Source: Ruminococcus sp.
GTDB lineage: Bacteria; Bacillota; Clostridia; Oscillospirales; Ruminococcaceae
Direction: 5' to 3'
Length of the DNA stretch: 46,891 bases
Assembly: GCA_017649325.1 (NCBI GenBank)
Contig: JAGCHA010000099.1
Span: forward strand, 1 to 46,891
Below are positions 7,788 to 17,269 of this stretch, one piece after another. Under the pieces are notes generated by a model. The model made no database searches and was not told where the DNA came from. It saw only the letters and a list, made by a program, of their open reading frames with translations. A program made the position numbers and the translations under genes. Positions within the stretch are counted from its first letter, which is position 1, and each line of letters begins with the position of its first letter.

Positions 7788-9302
7788 ATGCAGGATAGAT
7801 CATTGCTGGAAATGCGGGGCATAAATAAGTCGTTTCCAGGCGTTATGGCGCTTAGAAATGTCGATTTTACGCTTCGTGAGGGCGAGATCCACGCGCTTAT
7901 GGGCGAAAACGGCGCGGGTAAATCTACTCTTATCAAAGTCCTCACAGGCGTCCATATCAAAGATAGCGGAGATATTTTTATTAAAGGACATAATGTTCCC
8001 GTACACATTCACTCTCCGCAGGAAGCTCAGAATTTAGGCATTAGTACAGTTTATCAGGAGATTTCGCTCTGTCCGAATCTCTCGGTCGCCGAGAATATTT
8101 TTATCGGACGCGGTAAGGGCGCGACCGTCAACTGGCGTGAAATGAACCGCAAGGCAGACGAACTCCTCAGTTCTCTCGATATCGGCGTAAAGGCTAATCA
8201 GCAGCTCGCAAGCTGCTCTATCGCTGTTCAGCAGATGGTCGCTATCGCTCGTGCAGTTGATATGGAGTGCAGTGTGCTCATTCTCGATGAGCCCACCTCG
8301 TCTCTCGACGAATCAGAGGTAGCTAAGCTGTTCAAGCTCATGCGTGACTTGAAAGCCCGTGGTGTTGGTATAATTTTCGTAACCCACTTCCTCGACCAGG
8401 TCTATGAGGTCTGCGACAGGATCACCGTTCTCCGCGACGGTCAGCTTGTTGGTGAATATGAGATCGAAAAGCTGCCGCGTGTTCAGCTCGTTTCCAAGAT
8501 GCTCGGCAAGGAGCTCGACGATATGGCAGATATCAAGAACGATTCTCCCTCATTCAACGAAACGAAAAACGAAATAGTCTATGAGGCGGAGAACCTCTGC
8601 AGCTCGGAGGGTATCAAGCCCTTCAATTTCCGTATACGAAAGGGCGAAGTTAACGGCTTCACAGGTCTTCTCGGCTCAGGTCGAAGCGAGTGCGTACGAG
8701 CTATTTTCGGCGCCGATAAAGTAACAAGCGGTACAGTTTGGGTCGACGGCAAGCAGGTTAATATTTCCAAGCCTATCGACGCGATGAAGAACGGTATTGC
8801 TTACCTCGCTGAGGACAGAAAACGCGACGGTATCGTCGGCGACCTTTCAGTGCGTGATAATATCATTCTCGCTTTGCAGGTCAAGAAGGGTTTCTTCCGT
8901 CCGTTCTCAAAGGCGCAGGCGACTAAGTTCGCTGACGAATACATAAAGCTGCTCGATATCAAGACAGCTTCTGTCAATACACCTATAAAGTCGCTTTCAG
9001 GCGGTAATCAGCAGAAGGTCATTCTCGGACGCTGGCTGCTCACTCACCCGAAATATCTCATTCTCGATGAGCCTACCCGCGGTATCGACGTCGGTACAAA
9101 GGTCGATATCCAGAAGCTTGTTCTTAAGCTTGCTTCCGAGGGTATGAGCATTACCTTTATTTCGTCCGAGACTGACGAGATGCTGCGTACATGCTCAAGA
9201 CTGCTCGTTATGCGCGACAGAAAGCTCGTAGGTGAGCTAAAGGGCGATCAACTTACTCAGAATACTATCATGAATACTATTGCAGGAGGTGAGCAGAATT
9301 GA
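7788..9302 (+). CDS. Sugar ABC transporter ATP-binding protein with two ATPase domains (YtfR/AraG/MglA type)
   Basis: Energises the CUT2-type importer on the inner face of the membrane. 504 residues with two ABC domains. Domain 1 has Walker A GENGAGKST (39-47) and Walker B LILDEPTSSLD. Domain 2 has the degenerate Walker A GLLGSGRSE usual for this family, signature LSGGNQQKV and Walker B LILDEPTRGID. An AGGAGG site lies before the ATG, and the stop overlaps the TTG start of the next permease by 4 bases. Confidence 0.93.
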   Translation: MQDRSLLEMRGINKSFPGVMALRNVDFTLREGEIHALMGENGAGKSTLIKVLTGVHIKDSGDIFIKGHNVPVHIHSPQEAQNLGISTVYQEISLCPNLSVAENIFIGRGKGATVNWREMNRKADELLSSLDIGVKANQQLASCSIAVQQMVAIARAVDMECSVLILDEPTSSLDESEVAKLFKLMRDLKARGVGIIFVTHFLDQVYEVCDRITVLRDGQLVGEYEIEKLPRVQLVSKMLGKELDDMADIKNDSPSFNETKNEIVYEAENLCSSEGIKPFNFRIRKGEVNGFTGLLGSGRSECVRAIFGADKVTSGTVWVDGKQVNISKPIDAMKNGIAYLAEDRKRDGIVGDLSVRDNIILALQVKKGFFRPFSKAQATKFADEYIKLLDIKTASVNTPIKSLSGGNQQKVILGRWLLTHPKYLILDEPTRGIDVGTKVDIQKLVLKLASEGMSITFISSETDEMLRTCSRLLVMRDRKLVGELKGDQLTQNTIMNTIAGGEQN

Positions 9303-10393
9303 ACTCAGCATCAAAATCAAATACATCAAGCTCGATAATCTCTGCAATGTTCAGAAATCAGATATTTATCCCATTAGCCGCTCTGCTCATACTTGCTGTT
9401 TTTAACTTGATCATGGACCCCTCGTTCTTTAAGGTTACACTTGGTCATAACAGCAACGGAGATCCTATCCTTTCGGGAAATATCATCTCTATCATCGACT
9501 GCGGCTCCGAGCTTGCGATACTCGCTATTGGTATGACTCTCGTCACCGCTGCTTCACGCGGACAGGATATCTCAGTCGGTGCTGCGATAGCTATCGGCGG
9601 AAGCGTCGTGCTCAGAGTTCTCTGCGGTACAAATTCTCGTCCCGATGAGATCCAGGCTCCCATTATTGTGGCTTTTCTTGTATGCTGCTTAGTGACTATG
9701 GCCTGCGGTGCCTTTAACGGTATACTTGTATCGATTTTCAAGATACAGCCAATGGTTGCGACTCTTATCCTCTTTACAGCTGGTCGCTCTATTGCTGCAT
9801 GGATAAATAACAACGAACTTCCCGAGGTAAGGGATGCAACTTTCTCCTACTTCGGAGGTCTTATCCCCGGAATTCCGATTCCTACGCCGTTTTTCATCGC
9901 TATAGCGTGCTTTATTCTGATATTCCTGGTCCTCAAATTTACTACCCTCGGACTGTATGTTCAGTCTGTCGGTATCAACGAGCAGACCTCGCGCCTTAAC
10001 GGTCTCAACCCCGCATTCATCAAGTTCATTACCTATGTCATACTTGGTCTTTGCGTTGCGGTCGCGAGCCTTATAAAGGTCAGTCGTCTCGGTTCCATAA
10101 ATTACTCCGTAATTGCTAAGGACATCGAAATGGACGCTATCCTTGCGGTCGCTCTCGGCGGTAATGCTCTCGGCGGCGGTAAATTCAATATCTCAGCTTC
10201 TATCCTCGGCGCATACGTTATCCAGTTCCTTACTACAACGCTCTACAAATTCCAGGTACAGTCGGATGCTCTCCCTGCTTATAAGGCAGTGGTAGTTATT
10301 GCACTTGTTGTGCTCAGCGCACCGATAGTAAGAGAAAAGATTGCGTCTCTCTTCAAAAAGTTTCGCCCTCAAGGCGCGGAACTGAAGAGCTGA
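9299..10393 (+). CDS. Sugar ABC transporter permease (YtfT type)
   Basis: Membrane channel subunit, 364 residues, with many hydrophobic segments (first at about residues 22-40) of the branched-chain/ribose permease fold. The signature region GMTLVTAASRGQDISVGAAIAIGG corresponds to the 'GGIDLSVG' motif of RbsC-like permeases, here with R-G-Q-D-I-S-V-G. The start codon is TTG at 9299, supported by AGGAGGT eight bases upstream and by the 4-base overlap with the ATPase stop. Confidence 0.9.
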   Translation: MNSASKSNTSSSIISAMFRNQIFIPLAALLILAVFNLIMDPSFFKVTLGHNSNGDPILSGNIISIIDCGSELAILAIGMTLVTAASRGQDISVGAAIAIGGSVVLRVLCGTNSRPDEIQAPIIVAFLVCCLVTMACGAFNGILVSIFKIQPMVATLILFTAGRSIAAWINNNELPEVRDATFSYFGGLIPGIPIPTPFFIAIACFILIFLVLKFTTLGLYVQSVGINEQTSRLNGLNPAFIKFITYVILGLCVAVASLIKVSRLGSINYSVIAKDIEMDAILAVALGGNALGGGKFNISASILGAYVIQFLTTTLYKFQVQSDALPAYKAVVVIALVVLSAPIVREKIASLFKKFRPQGAELKS

Positions 10394-10420
10394 CAAGCGT
10401 TTGAAACGGAGGAATAAACT

Positions 10421-11512
10421 ATGTCGCAGAAGTATCTGACTGCCGATAAGTCGCGGCGGTCTCTTCTCGGAAGCCTTTCCGATACAAATCTGCTGATGTC
10501 CATAACTATCATCGTTTTCTTTGCGATGTATCTGTTTGCGGTATTTGCTCTTGGCTCGGGCTTCCAGAAGGCTCAGACTTTCTTTAACATTCTCAATGCC
10601 AATGCCGCTCTAATCATACTTTCCTGCGGTATGACCCTCGTCATGATCACAGGCGGTATCGACATTTCTGTCGGCGGTATGGCTGCACTCGTTAGCATGT
10701 GCTCAGCTGTGTATCTCGATATGCACAGCGGTAGTGTCATCGGTGCAATGCTCATCTCACTCGGCATCGGTCTGGCTTTTGGTCTGGTGCAGGGCTACCT
10801 GATTGCTTATCTTGACATTCAGCCGTTCATTGTTACACTCGCGGGGATGTTCTTCGCACGAGGTATGACGACTATTGTCAATACGAAACCATTCAATGTT
10901 CAGAATGAAGCGTTCGTAAAGCTCAAGGAAACAAGAATTATTATCCCGGGATTGGGTTCTTACAACAAGAGAGGCGAATACATTGACGCTTACATAGAGA
11001 TCGGCGTTATTGTTGCTCTCATCGTTGTTGCCGCTCTCTTCGTCTTCCTTAAATGGACAAAGACAGGTCGTAATTTCTACGCTGTCGGCGGCAACAAGCA
11101 AAGCGCACTTATGCTCGGAATCAATGTTAAGAGAACTACTTTCCTTGCATACCTCATGTGCGGAATCTTAGGCGGAATTGGCGGATTTGTTTACTTTATG
11201 CACGTAGGCTCGGGTTCGGCTACTCATGCCGCAGGCGCCGAAATGAACGCTATCGCTTCATCTATCATCGGCGGTACTATGCTTACGGGCGGCGTCGGAA
11301 ATATCATCGGTACTCTTTTCGGCGTCCTTTCTCTCGCACTTATCCAGAATATCGTATCATCCATTGGTCTTGATCAGGCTTGGTGGACGGGCATCACGAA
11401 TGCTTCGATGCTCTGTATCTTCCTTATAGTTCAGAGTGTTATCATCGCCCGCCGCAAAAAAGCCAATCTCTCATCTTCAAGACCCGCTGAAGTTAAAGGA
11501 GCGAAAAAATGA
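10421..11512 (+). CDS. Sugar ABC transporter permease (YjfF type)
   Basis: Second, non-identical permease completing a heterodimeric channel. 363 residues, multiple membrane segments, and the classic permease motif MITGGIDISVGGMAALV around residue 75. A GGAGG site precedes the ATG, and the stop codon overlaps the kinase start (ATGA). The presence of two distinct permeases separates this importer from the single-permease AraFGH and RbsABC systems. Confidence 0.91.
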   Translation: MSQKYLTADKSRRSLLGSLSDTNLLMSITIIVFFAMYLFAVFALGSGFQKAQTFFNILNANAALIILSCGMTLVMITGGIDISVGGMAALVSMCSAVYLDMHSGSVIGAMLISLGIGLAFGLVQGYLIAYLDIQPFIVTLAGMFFARGMTTIVNTKPFNVQNEAFVKLKETRIIIPGLGSYNKRGEYIDAYIEIGVIVALIVVAALFVFLKWTKTGRNFYAVGGNKQSALMLGINVKRTTFLAYLMCGILGGIGGFVYFMHVGSGSATHAAGAEMNAIASSIIGGTMLTGGVGNIIGTLFGVLSLALIQNIVSSIGLDQAWWTGITNASMLCIFLIVQSVIIARRKKANLSSSRPAEVKGAKK

Positions 11513-13095
11513 ACGGTGCGGAGATAATAAAAAACGGCAGAGCTGTTATCGGTATCGAATTCGGCTCTACCCGTATAAAAGCTGTGCTCATTGACGACAG
11601 TCATGCTCCTCTTGCTACGGGCATTTTCGACTGGCAGAATGAGCTCCTTGACGGCATCTGGACTTATTCTCTGGATAACGTGAAAAAAGGTTTGCAGGAA
11701 TGCTTCGCCGACCTCATGAAGAATGTTGAGGATAAGTACGGCGTTAAGCTTGAATCTGCAGCGGCTGTCGGCATTTCGGCGATGATGCACGGTTACCTCG
11801 CCTTTGACGAAAATGACGAACAGCTCGTGCCGTTCAGGACTTGGCGCAATACAATGACCGAGGAGGCTGCTGAACGCCTCACAGATGCTTTCGATTTCAA
11901 TATCCCTCAGCGATGGAGCGTTGCTCACCTGTATCAGGCTGTCCTTAATAAGGAGCCTCATATTGGCAGAATCGCTTTTATGACTACGCTTGCCGGATAT
12001 GTACACTTTCTTCTCACCGATGAAAAAGTCATCGGTGCAGGTGATGCTTCGGGAATTTTCCCGATAGACCCGTCGACCTGTGATTACGACAGGGCGATGA
12101 TGTCGAGGTTCGATACTCTTACAGCCTCAACTGAACTCAAACGTCGTCTCTCCGATCTCTTGCCGAAGATTATTCAGGCAGGCGAGTGCGCGGGCAGACT
12201 TACTAATTCGGGAGCTTTGCTCCTCGACCCGTCAGGTACTTTCCGCGCGGGGGTTCCGTTCTGTCCGCCCGAGGGCGACGCTCAGACGGGGATGGCTGCA
12301 ACTAACAGCATAACTCCAAAGACAGGTAATGTCTCCGCGGGAACGTCTATATTCTCGATGATAGTCCTCGAGGAGAAGCTTAAAGCTGTTCATCGCGAGA
12401 TCGATATCGTGACAACTCCCTGCGGTGCTCCCGTGGCTATGGTACACTGCAACAGCTGTACCTCCGACCTCGATGCGTGGTTCGGATTGTTCGGAAGCTT
12501 CTTAAAGGAAGCGGGAGTCGATATGCCAAAGTCTAAGCTCTACGATATGCTGTACGGGCTGGCGGCTGAGGGCGTTCCCGACTGCGACGGTATCATCTCC
12601 TACAACTACTATGCGGGGGAGCCTGTAACAGGCGTCAGGGACGGCAAACCACTTCTGTTCAGAAGCCCTGATTCCGAATTCAATATTCGCAATCTTGCGC
12701 GTTCGCTCGTTTATTCCTGCGTTGCGGCGCTTAAAGCGGGTATGGATATCCTCACTGAGCAGGAGCACGTAAAGCTCGAGCGTATCTACGCGCACGGCGG
12801 TTTCTTCAAGACTCCTGTGCCGAGCCAGAACTTCCTCGCGGCAGCTCTCGGTGCGGATGTTACACTCATGCAGACAGCAGGTGAGGGTGGCGCATGGGGC
12901 ATTGCTCTCCTTGCGGCTTACATGGCAAACAAGAATGTCGGTGAATCACTCGAGACCTATCTCGGAGGCAGAGTTTTTGCCGATATGAATGGCAGTACCG
13001 TTTCTCCCAAACAAGAGGACATCGACGGTCTGAACATTTATATGAAAAAATATATTTCGGGGCTCTCGACTGAAAGAGCGTCAGTTTCCGAATGA
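11509..13095 (+). CDS. araB: FGGY-family carbohydrate kinase, probable ribulokinase
   Basis: Phosphorylates a sugar using ATP; by context it should convert L-ribulose to L-ribulose 5-phosphate between AraA and AraD. 528 residues of the FGGY/ASKHA fold: phosphate-1 loop IGIEFGSTRIKAVLID near residue 18, the AVGISAMMHGYLAFD segment, then a late IYAHGGFFKTP segment in place of the usual GGGAKS. The sequence is not the ~560-residue classical AraB form but a clostridial FGGY subgroup often labelled only 'FGGY kinase' or xylulokinase. The role rests on its place between transporter and araA, with a 4-base overlap upstream. Confidence 0.78.
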   Translation: MNGAEIIKNGRAVIGIEFGSTRIKAVLIDDSHAPLATGIFDWQNELLDGIWTYSLDNVKKGLQECFADLMKNVEDKYGVKLESAAAVGISAMMHGYLAFDENDEQLVPFRTWRNTMTEEAAERLTDAFDFNIPQRWSVAHLYQAVLNKEPHIGRIAFMTTLAGYVHFLLTDEKVIGAGDASGIFPIDPSTCDYDRAMMSRFDTLTASTELKRRLSDLLPKIIQAGECAGRLTNSGALLLDPSGTFRAGVPFCPPEGDAQTGMAATNSITPKTGNVSAGTSIFSMIVLEEKLKAVHREIDIVTTPCGAPVAMVHCNSCTSDLDAWFGLFGSFLKEAGVDMPKSKLYDMLYGLAAEGVPDCDGIISYNYYAGEPVTGVRDGKPLLFRSPDSEFNIRNLARSLVYSCVAALKAGMDILTEQEHVKLERIYAHGGFFKTPVPSQNFLAAALGADVTLMQTAGEGGAWGIALLAAYMANKNVGESLETYLGGRVFADMNGSTVSPKQEDIDGLNIYMKKYISGLSTERASVSE

Positions 13096-13113
13096 CGAAA
13101 GGAAAGATGATAA

Positions 13114-14547
13114 ATGAAATTCTGGTTTGTAACAGGTTCTCAGTTCCTGTACGGCGAGGAAACGCTCAGACAGGTTGAGGAGGACTCGAAGAAGATTGTT
13201 GCCGGGCTTAAACTGCCATTCCCTGTTGAGTACAAGCTCACGGCAAAGAAGGAGTCTGAGATAACAAGCATTATCAAGGAAGCTAATTATGACGACGAGT
13301 GTGCTGGTATCATAACTTTCTGCCACACGTTCTCGCCTTCCAAAATGTGGATAAACGGTCTGAGATGCCTTCAGAAGCCGTGGCTCCACTTCCATACTCA
13401 GTTCAATGACAATATCCCCAATGAGGATATTGACATGGACTATATGAACCTTCATCAGTCCGCTCACGGTGACCGCGAGCATGGCTTCATCGGGGCGCGT
13501 CTGCGTATGCCGAGAGCTGTTGTTGCGGGGCACTGGACTGACCCTGCCGTTCAGGAGAAGATAGCTGACTGGATGCGTGCGGCTGTAGGTGTGCAGTTCA
13601 GCAAGAACCTCAAAATAGTCCGCTTCGGTGACAATATGCGCGAGGTTGCTGTTACCGAAGGCGACAAGATAGAGGCACAGATCATGCTCGGATGGCAGGT
13701 CAATACGTTTGCTGTCGGTGATCTTGTCGGCATTATGAATGAAGTGACCGACGCTGAGATCGACGCTCTTATGAAAGAGTACGCTGAGCTCTATGACTTC
13801 GATAAGGCTGATGAGGAGTGTATCCGCTATCAGGCTCGCGAGGAAATTGCTATCGAGAAGATACTCGTCCGCGAGGGCGCTATGGCTTTCTCGAATACTT
13901 TCCAGGACCTCCACGGTATGAAACAGCTTCCCGGTCTCGCTACACAGCATCTTATGCACAAGGGCTACGGCTTCGGTGCGGAGGGCGACTGGAAGACCGC
14001 TGGTATGACAGCTATCGTCAAGGCTATGTATCCCGACGGTTATACCTCTTTCATGGAGGATTACAACTACGACTACAAGCACGAGCTCATTCTCGGCTCG
14101 CATATGCTTGAGGTTTGCCCGTCCATTGCGGCTGACAGACCGAGAATAGAAGTTCATCCGCTCGGTATCGGCGGCAAGGAAGCTCCCGCCCGTCTCGTTT
14201 TCGAGGGCAGGGCAGGCTCAGCAAAGGCACTGTCTCTTATCGATATCGGCGGCAGACTTCGTCTTATCGCTCAGGATGTTGAGTGCGAGAAGCCTTTCCA
14301 GACTATGCCGAATCTTCCCGTTGCAAGAACGATGTGGAAGCCCGCTCCCTCTTTCCTTGAGGGTCTGGAGTGCTGGATAGTTGCAGGCGGTGCTCATCAC
14401 ACTGTTCTCTCCTATGATATCACTGACGAGACTGTCCGCGATTTTGCACGCATCATGGGTATCGAGCTCGTTGTCATCAACAAGGATACCAAGAAGTATC
14501 AGCTTGAACGCGATATGATGTTAGGAGACGTTATCTATGGACGTTAA
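13114..14547 (+). CDS. araA: L-arabinose isomerase
   Basis: Mn-dependent isomerisation of L-arabinose to L-ribulose. 477 residues, normal for the family. Starts KFWFVTGSQFLYGEE, typical of AraA; the metal and active-site region is seen in GFGAEGDWKTAG, SFMEDYNYDY, GSHMLEVCPS and, near the C terminus, AGGAHHTVLSYD. AAAGG lies before the ATG. Its end overlaps araD by 11 bases. Confidence 0.97.
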   Translation: MKFWFVTGSQFLYGEETLRQVEEDSKKIVAGLKLPFPVEYKLTAKKESEITSIIKEANYDDECAGIITFCHTFSPSKMWINGLRCLQKPWLHFHTQFNDNIPNEDIDMDYMNLHQSAHGDREHGFIGARLRMPRAVVAGHWTDPAVQEKIADWMRAAVGVQFSKNLKIVRFGDNMREVAVTEGDKIEAQIMLGWQVNTFAVGDLVGIMNEVTDAEIDALMKEYAELYDFDKADEECIRYQAREEIAIEKILVREGAMAFSNTFQDLHGMKQLPGLATQHLMHKGYGFGAEGDWKTAGMTAIVKAMYPDGYTSFMEDYNYDYKHELILGSHMLEVCPSIAADRPRIEVHPLGIGGKEAPARLVFEGRAGSAKALSLIDIGGRLRLIAQDVECEKPFQTMPNLPVARTMWKPAPSFLEGLECWIVAGGAHHTVLSYDITDETVRDFARIMGIELVVINKDTKKYQLERDMMLGDVIYGR

Positions 14548-15223
14548 GGAGCTCAAGGAACGCGTACTCAAAGCGAATCTGCTTCTTCCAAAATACGGCC
14601 TTGTTACTTTTACGTGGGGCAATGTCAGCGAATATGACCGTGAATCCGGGCTCGTGGCTATCAAGCCGAGCGGTGTTGAGTACGACTCGATGACAGCCGA
14701 TGATATCGTCGTTCTGACTCTGGACGGCGAAAAGGTCGAGGGGAGTTTGTCACCGTCGAGCGATACCCCCACTCATCTTGAAATTTACAGAAATTTTGAC
14801 GGTGTTTGCGGTGTTGTGCATACTCACAGCCGCTATGCGACCTCCTTTGCGCAGGCTTGCTTGGGCATTCCACCGCTCGGGACGACTCACGGCGACTACT
14901 TCTACGGCGAGATTCCGTGTACCCGCGAAATGACTGATGCAGAGGTCAAGGGTGAATATGAGCTCGAGACAGGCAGGGTCATCGTCGAGTGCTGTAAGGA
15001 ATATGCGAATATCCCTGCTGTCCTCGTGGCTAATCACGGTCCTTTCGTATGGGGCAAGGACTGCATGGAGGCTGTGCATAATTCAGTCGTTCTCGAGGAG
15101 CTCTCGGCTATGGCGTGGATAACGAAAACTCTGCGTTCGGATACTCCGAATATGCCGCAGAGACTGCTTGACAAGCACTTCTTCCGCAAGCACGGCGCCA
15201 ATGCCTATTACGGACAAAAATAG
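14537..15223 (+). CDS. araD: L-ribulose-5-phosphate 4-epimerase
   Basis: Class II aldolase-like, zinc-dependent epimerase giving D-xylulose 5-phosphate, the last step before the pentose phosphate pathway. 228 residues. Recognised by FTWGNVSEYDRESGLVAIKPSG, the VHTHSRYATSFAQA zinc-histidine segment near residue 95 and VANHGPFVWGKD later. Last gene of the arabinose operon, overlapping araA and followed by a strong terminator. Confidence 0.96.
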   Translation: MDVKELKERVLKANLLLPKYGLVTFTWGNVSEYDRESGLVAIKPSGVEYDSMTADDIVVLTLDGEKVEGSLSPSSDTPTHLEIYRNFDGVCGVVHTHSRYATSFAQACLGIPPLGTTHGDYFYGEIPCTREMTDAEVKGEYELETGRVIVECCKEYANIPAVLVANHGPFVWGKDCMEAVHNSVVLEELSAMAWITKTLRSDTPNMPQRLLDKHFFRKHGANAYYGQK

Positions 15224-15265
15224 TGTCCGCGTTTATCAATTGATTTAGAATTTCCCTCCAATACC

Positions 15266-15311
15266 AAAAAAGCAGACTGCGCAGACTTTACCTTGCGCGG
15301 TCTGCTTTTTA
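15266..15311 (+). terminator. Terminator of the arabinose operon
   Basis: A long stem (about 15267-15283 with 15294-15310, one G-T wobble in the lower GC part) ends in a T-run at 15306-15310. The A-run of the left arm pairs with the T-run. Confidence 0.88.
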
Positions 15312-15324
15312 TTCTCCGCAATGC

Positions 15325-15353
15325 TTGCTATTCGTGTATATTTGTGTTATAAT
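15325..15353 (+). promoter_or_regulatory. Promoter of the zinc-ribbon/vWA/PurA-like cassette
   Basis: TTGCTA (15325-15330), 17 bases, then TATAAT (15348-15353). It begins just after the arabinose terminator and about 28 bases before the first ATG, so the cassette is an independent transcription unit. Confidence 0.7.
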
Positions 15354-15380
15354 TATTACATTGAAAACGGAGGTGGTATT

Positions 15381-16346
15381 ATGAAACTGCTTAGCTGTAA
15401 GAACTGCGGCGCTCCCATGGTGATCGAACCCTCGGGGGCTACGGCGCTCTGCCCCTACTGCCGTTCAAAATATGTGCTCGACCACAGCGATACCGATTAC
15501 TACCGCGACTTCTATGAGCATATGAGAGGCTTCTTTGCTCTTTCCAAGAATGCTCAGGAGAGGCGTGCGCGTGCAGATGAGCTCTGGAAAAACGCTTCGG
15601 AGGAGATCTTTGAGTGCTTGGACGGTCGAAGGATAGACGTCAGGAGCCTTCATATGCATTCCGATAAGGAGGCGGCAGTTTATACCGCTCGTCAGAATGT
15701 CATATTTCGCTTCGAACCGATGAATACACCCAATGCCGATAAATTCCGCGCGGCTGTGTCTTCGCTTGACTATCCGTCAGCCGACACCAAGAGCCTTTCT
15801 GATTTCTTTCCCGTGATAAGCGGCGGTTACAGGCTCGCTGACGGGGCTGCTCTGCTCGCTGTAAAAAAGAGTGAGGACGAGTACCCACTTCGGCTCTTCG
15901 GCAGGCTCGGAGGACGTCACGCCGCATGGATAGTCAGCCGACTTGAGAATCTCTGTTGCGTGCTCGAATACAACAGTCTTGTTCATACCGAGCTCGGTAT
16001 TGATTCTGTATACATAAACCCCTACGACCATACTGCAAGCCTTTACGGGGGCTGGCACAGAGTAGTCCGCAATAATACCGCTCTCGAGGGCAGGGTGCGT
16101 ACAACGCGCGACAACCTCATTTCCCTTCGTGAGACTGCGGCTGCAGTGCTCGGTTTCTCTAAAAGGGCGGAGGTTCGGGCGTCAGATGAGCTCCCGCAGC
16201 CTTTTGCCGACTTCCTGAAAGGTACTCCAGAGAGCAACGCCTACGATGATTTCGCTCTTTGGGACGATGTGCTGATTAAATCGTACGGCGAGCGCAGGTT
16301 CATGACTATGGACACTGACGACGAGCAGATCTACGGAAAGAGGTAG
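15381..16346 (+). CDS. Zinc-ribbon protein with a degenerate protein-kinase-like C-terminal region
   Basis: Function unknown. 321 residues from the ATG at 15381, chosen for the GGAGGTGG site upstream; the longer frame from 15321 runs through the promoter. Seen: a rubredoxin-like zinc ribbon with CxxC pairs at Cys6/Cys9 and Cys24/Cys27, a charged helical stretch (about 40-80), then a region resembling a kinase fold. In it, VHTELGIDSVYIN at 201-213 aligns by eye with the HxDLxxxN catalytic loop, but with Glu for Asp and Ser for Asn, and LYGG at 221-224 stands where DFG would be. If the alignment holds it is a pseudokinase (inference). It heads a four-gene unit with two vWA proteins and a PurA-like enzyme; the next gene starts 3 bases after its stop. 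Confidence 0.7.
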   Translation: MKLLSCKNCGAPMVIEPSGATALCPYCRSKYVLDHSDTDYYRDFYEHMRGFFALSKNAQERRARADELWKNASEEIFECLDGRRIDVRSLHMHSDKEAAVYTARQNVIFRFEPMNTPNADKFRAAVSSLDYPSADTKSLSDFFPVISGGYRLADGAALLAVKKSEDEYPLRLFGRLGGRHAAWIVSRLENLCCVLEYNSLVHTELGIDSVYINPYDHTASLYGGWHRVVRNNTALEGRVRTTRDNLISLRETAAAVLGFSKRAEVRASDELPQPFADFLKGTPESNAYDDFALWDDVLIKSYGERRFMTMDTDDEQIYGKR

Positions 16347-16349
16347 GCT

Positions 16350-17255
16350 ATGGGACGCGGAAGCTATACTGCAAGCGACTGGACAAAGCTGCGCAGCTCG
16401 TTGGGTAAGGAGCGCAGCGCTGAGAATATTTTTTCTGCCCGCGCTCAGAATGCGACGACGACTGATCTTAGCGGAGTTTACCGCGAGGCTCGCGACAATG
16501 AGGATTCGCCCGTGTCAACGCCTGTTATCATCGGCTTTGACGTCACTGCTTCTATGGGGTATCTCGCCGAGGAGCTCGCGCTGAATTCGCTGAATAAGGC
16601 GATAATGTATATCTACAAGAATAAACCGATTCTATGCCCGCAGATAATGTGCTGCGCGATAGGTGACTGCAAATCGGATAAAATACCCTTGCAGGTAACT
16701 CAGTTCGAGAGCGATATCCGAATTATCAGGCAGCTCACAAGTCTCTGCCTTGAGGGCGGAGGCGGCGGAAACGGCGGCGAATCCTATAATCTTGCGTGGT
16801 ATTTTGCAGCTAAGCGTACTCTCACCGACCACTACGAAAAACGCCGTAAAAAAGGTGTTCTTATTACTATCGGCGACGACTGCTGCCACAATGTGCTGAC
16901 TCGTTCAGAGATAAGGCGCGTTTTCGGTGACAACGCCGATTACGACCTTTCAAGTGAAGAACTTATAGCCGCTGCCGAGGAGAAGTATCACGTTTTCCAT
17001 ATCTGTATAGACAGAGGTGCTCCCGAGGACGTACGAATTTTTGCTGACTGGCGCTCACTCATGAAGGGGAGGGCTGCTTCCGTAAACAAGCGTGATATAT
17101 CGTGCCTTTCGGAGCTTATATATGCGCTTATATCCGTTGCCGAGGGGCGTACTCCGAACGAGGCGCTCGCTTCTGTTGACCAGCGCGCTGCGGAGATAGC
17201 GGCTCGGTCACTCGCTTACATATCTATTTCTGATAATAATAACATTTCATTCTAA
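16350..17255 (+). CDS. vWA-domain protein 1 of the cassette
   Basis: 301 residues, no signal peptide or membrane segment, so probably cytoplasmic. A von Willebrand factor A domain begins near residue 55 with VIIGFDVTASMGYLAEE, giving a MIDAS metal site DxTxS instead of the commoner DxSxS, and a glycine-rich loop GGGGGNGGESYNLAWYFA follows near residue 140. The N terminus MGRGSYTASDWTKL is repeated almost exactly in the next gene, as is the segment DSPVSTPVIIGFD, so the two are tandem paralogues of a specific subfamily. In known bacterial systems such vWA proteins are scaffolds working with kinases, phosphatases or AAA ATPases; the actual role here is unknown. Confidence 0.82.
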   Translation: MGRGSYTASDWTKLRSSLGKERSAENIFSARAQNATTTDLSGVYREARDNEDSPVSTPVIIGFDVTASMGYLAEELALNSLNKAIMYIYKNKPILCPQIMCCAIGDCKSDKIPLQVTQFESDIRIIRQLTSLCLEGGGGGNGGESYNLAWYFAAKRTLTDHYEKRRKKGVLITIGDDCCHNVLTRSEIRRVFGDNADYDLSSEELIAAAEEKYHVFHICIDRGAPEDVRIFADWRSLMKGRAASVNKRDISCLSELIYALISVAEGRTPNEALASVDQRAAEIAARSLAYISISDNNNISF

Positions 17256-17269
17256 GGAGGTTTTTTCAA

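Noticed and set aside
13081..14157. 358-codon open frame on the minus strand
   Set aside because: It lies opposite araA, whose sequence is clearly that of the enzyme; the antisense frame has no recognisable domain or ribosome site.
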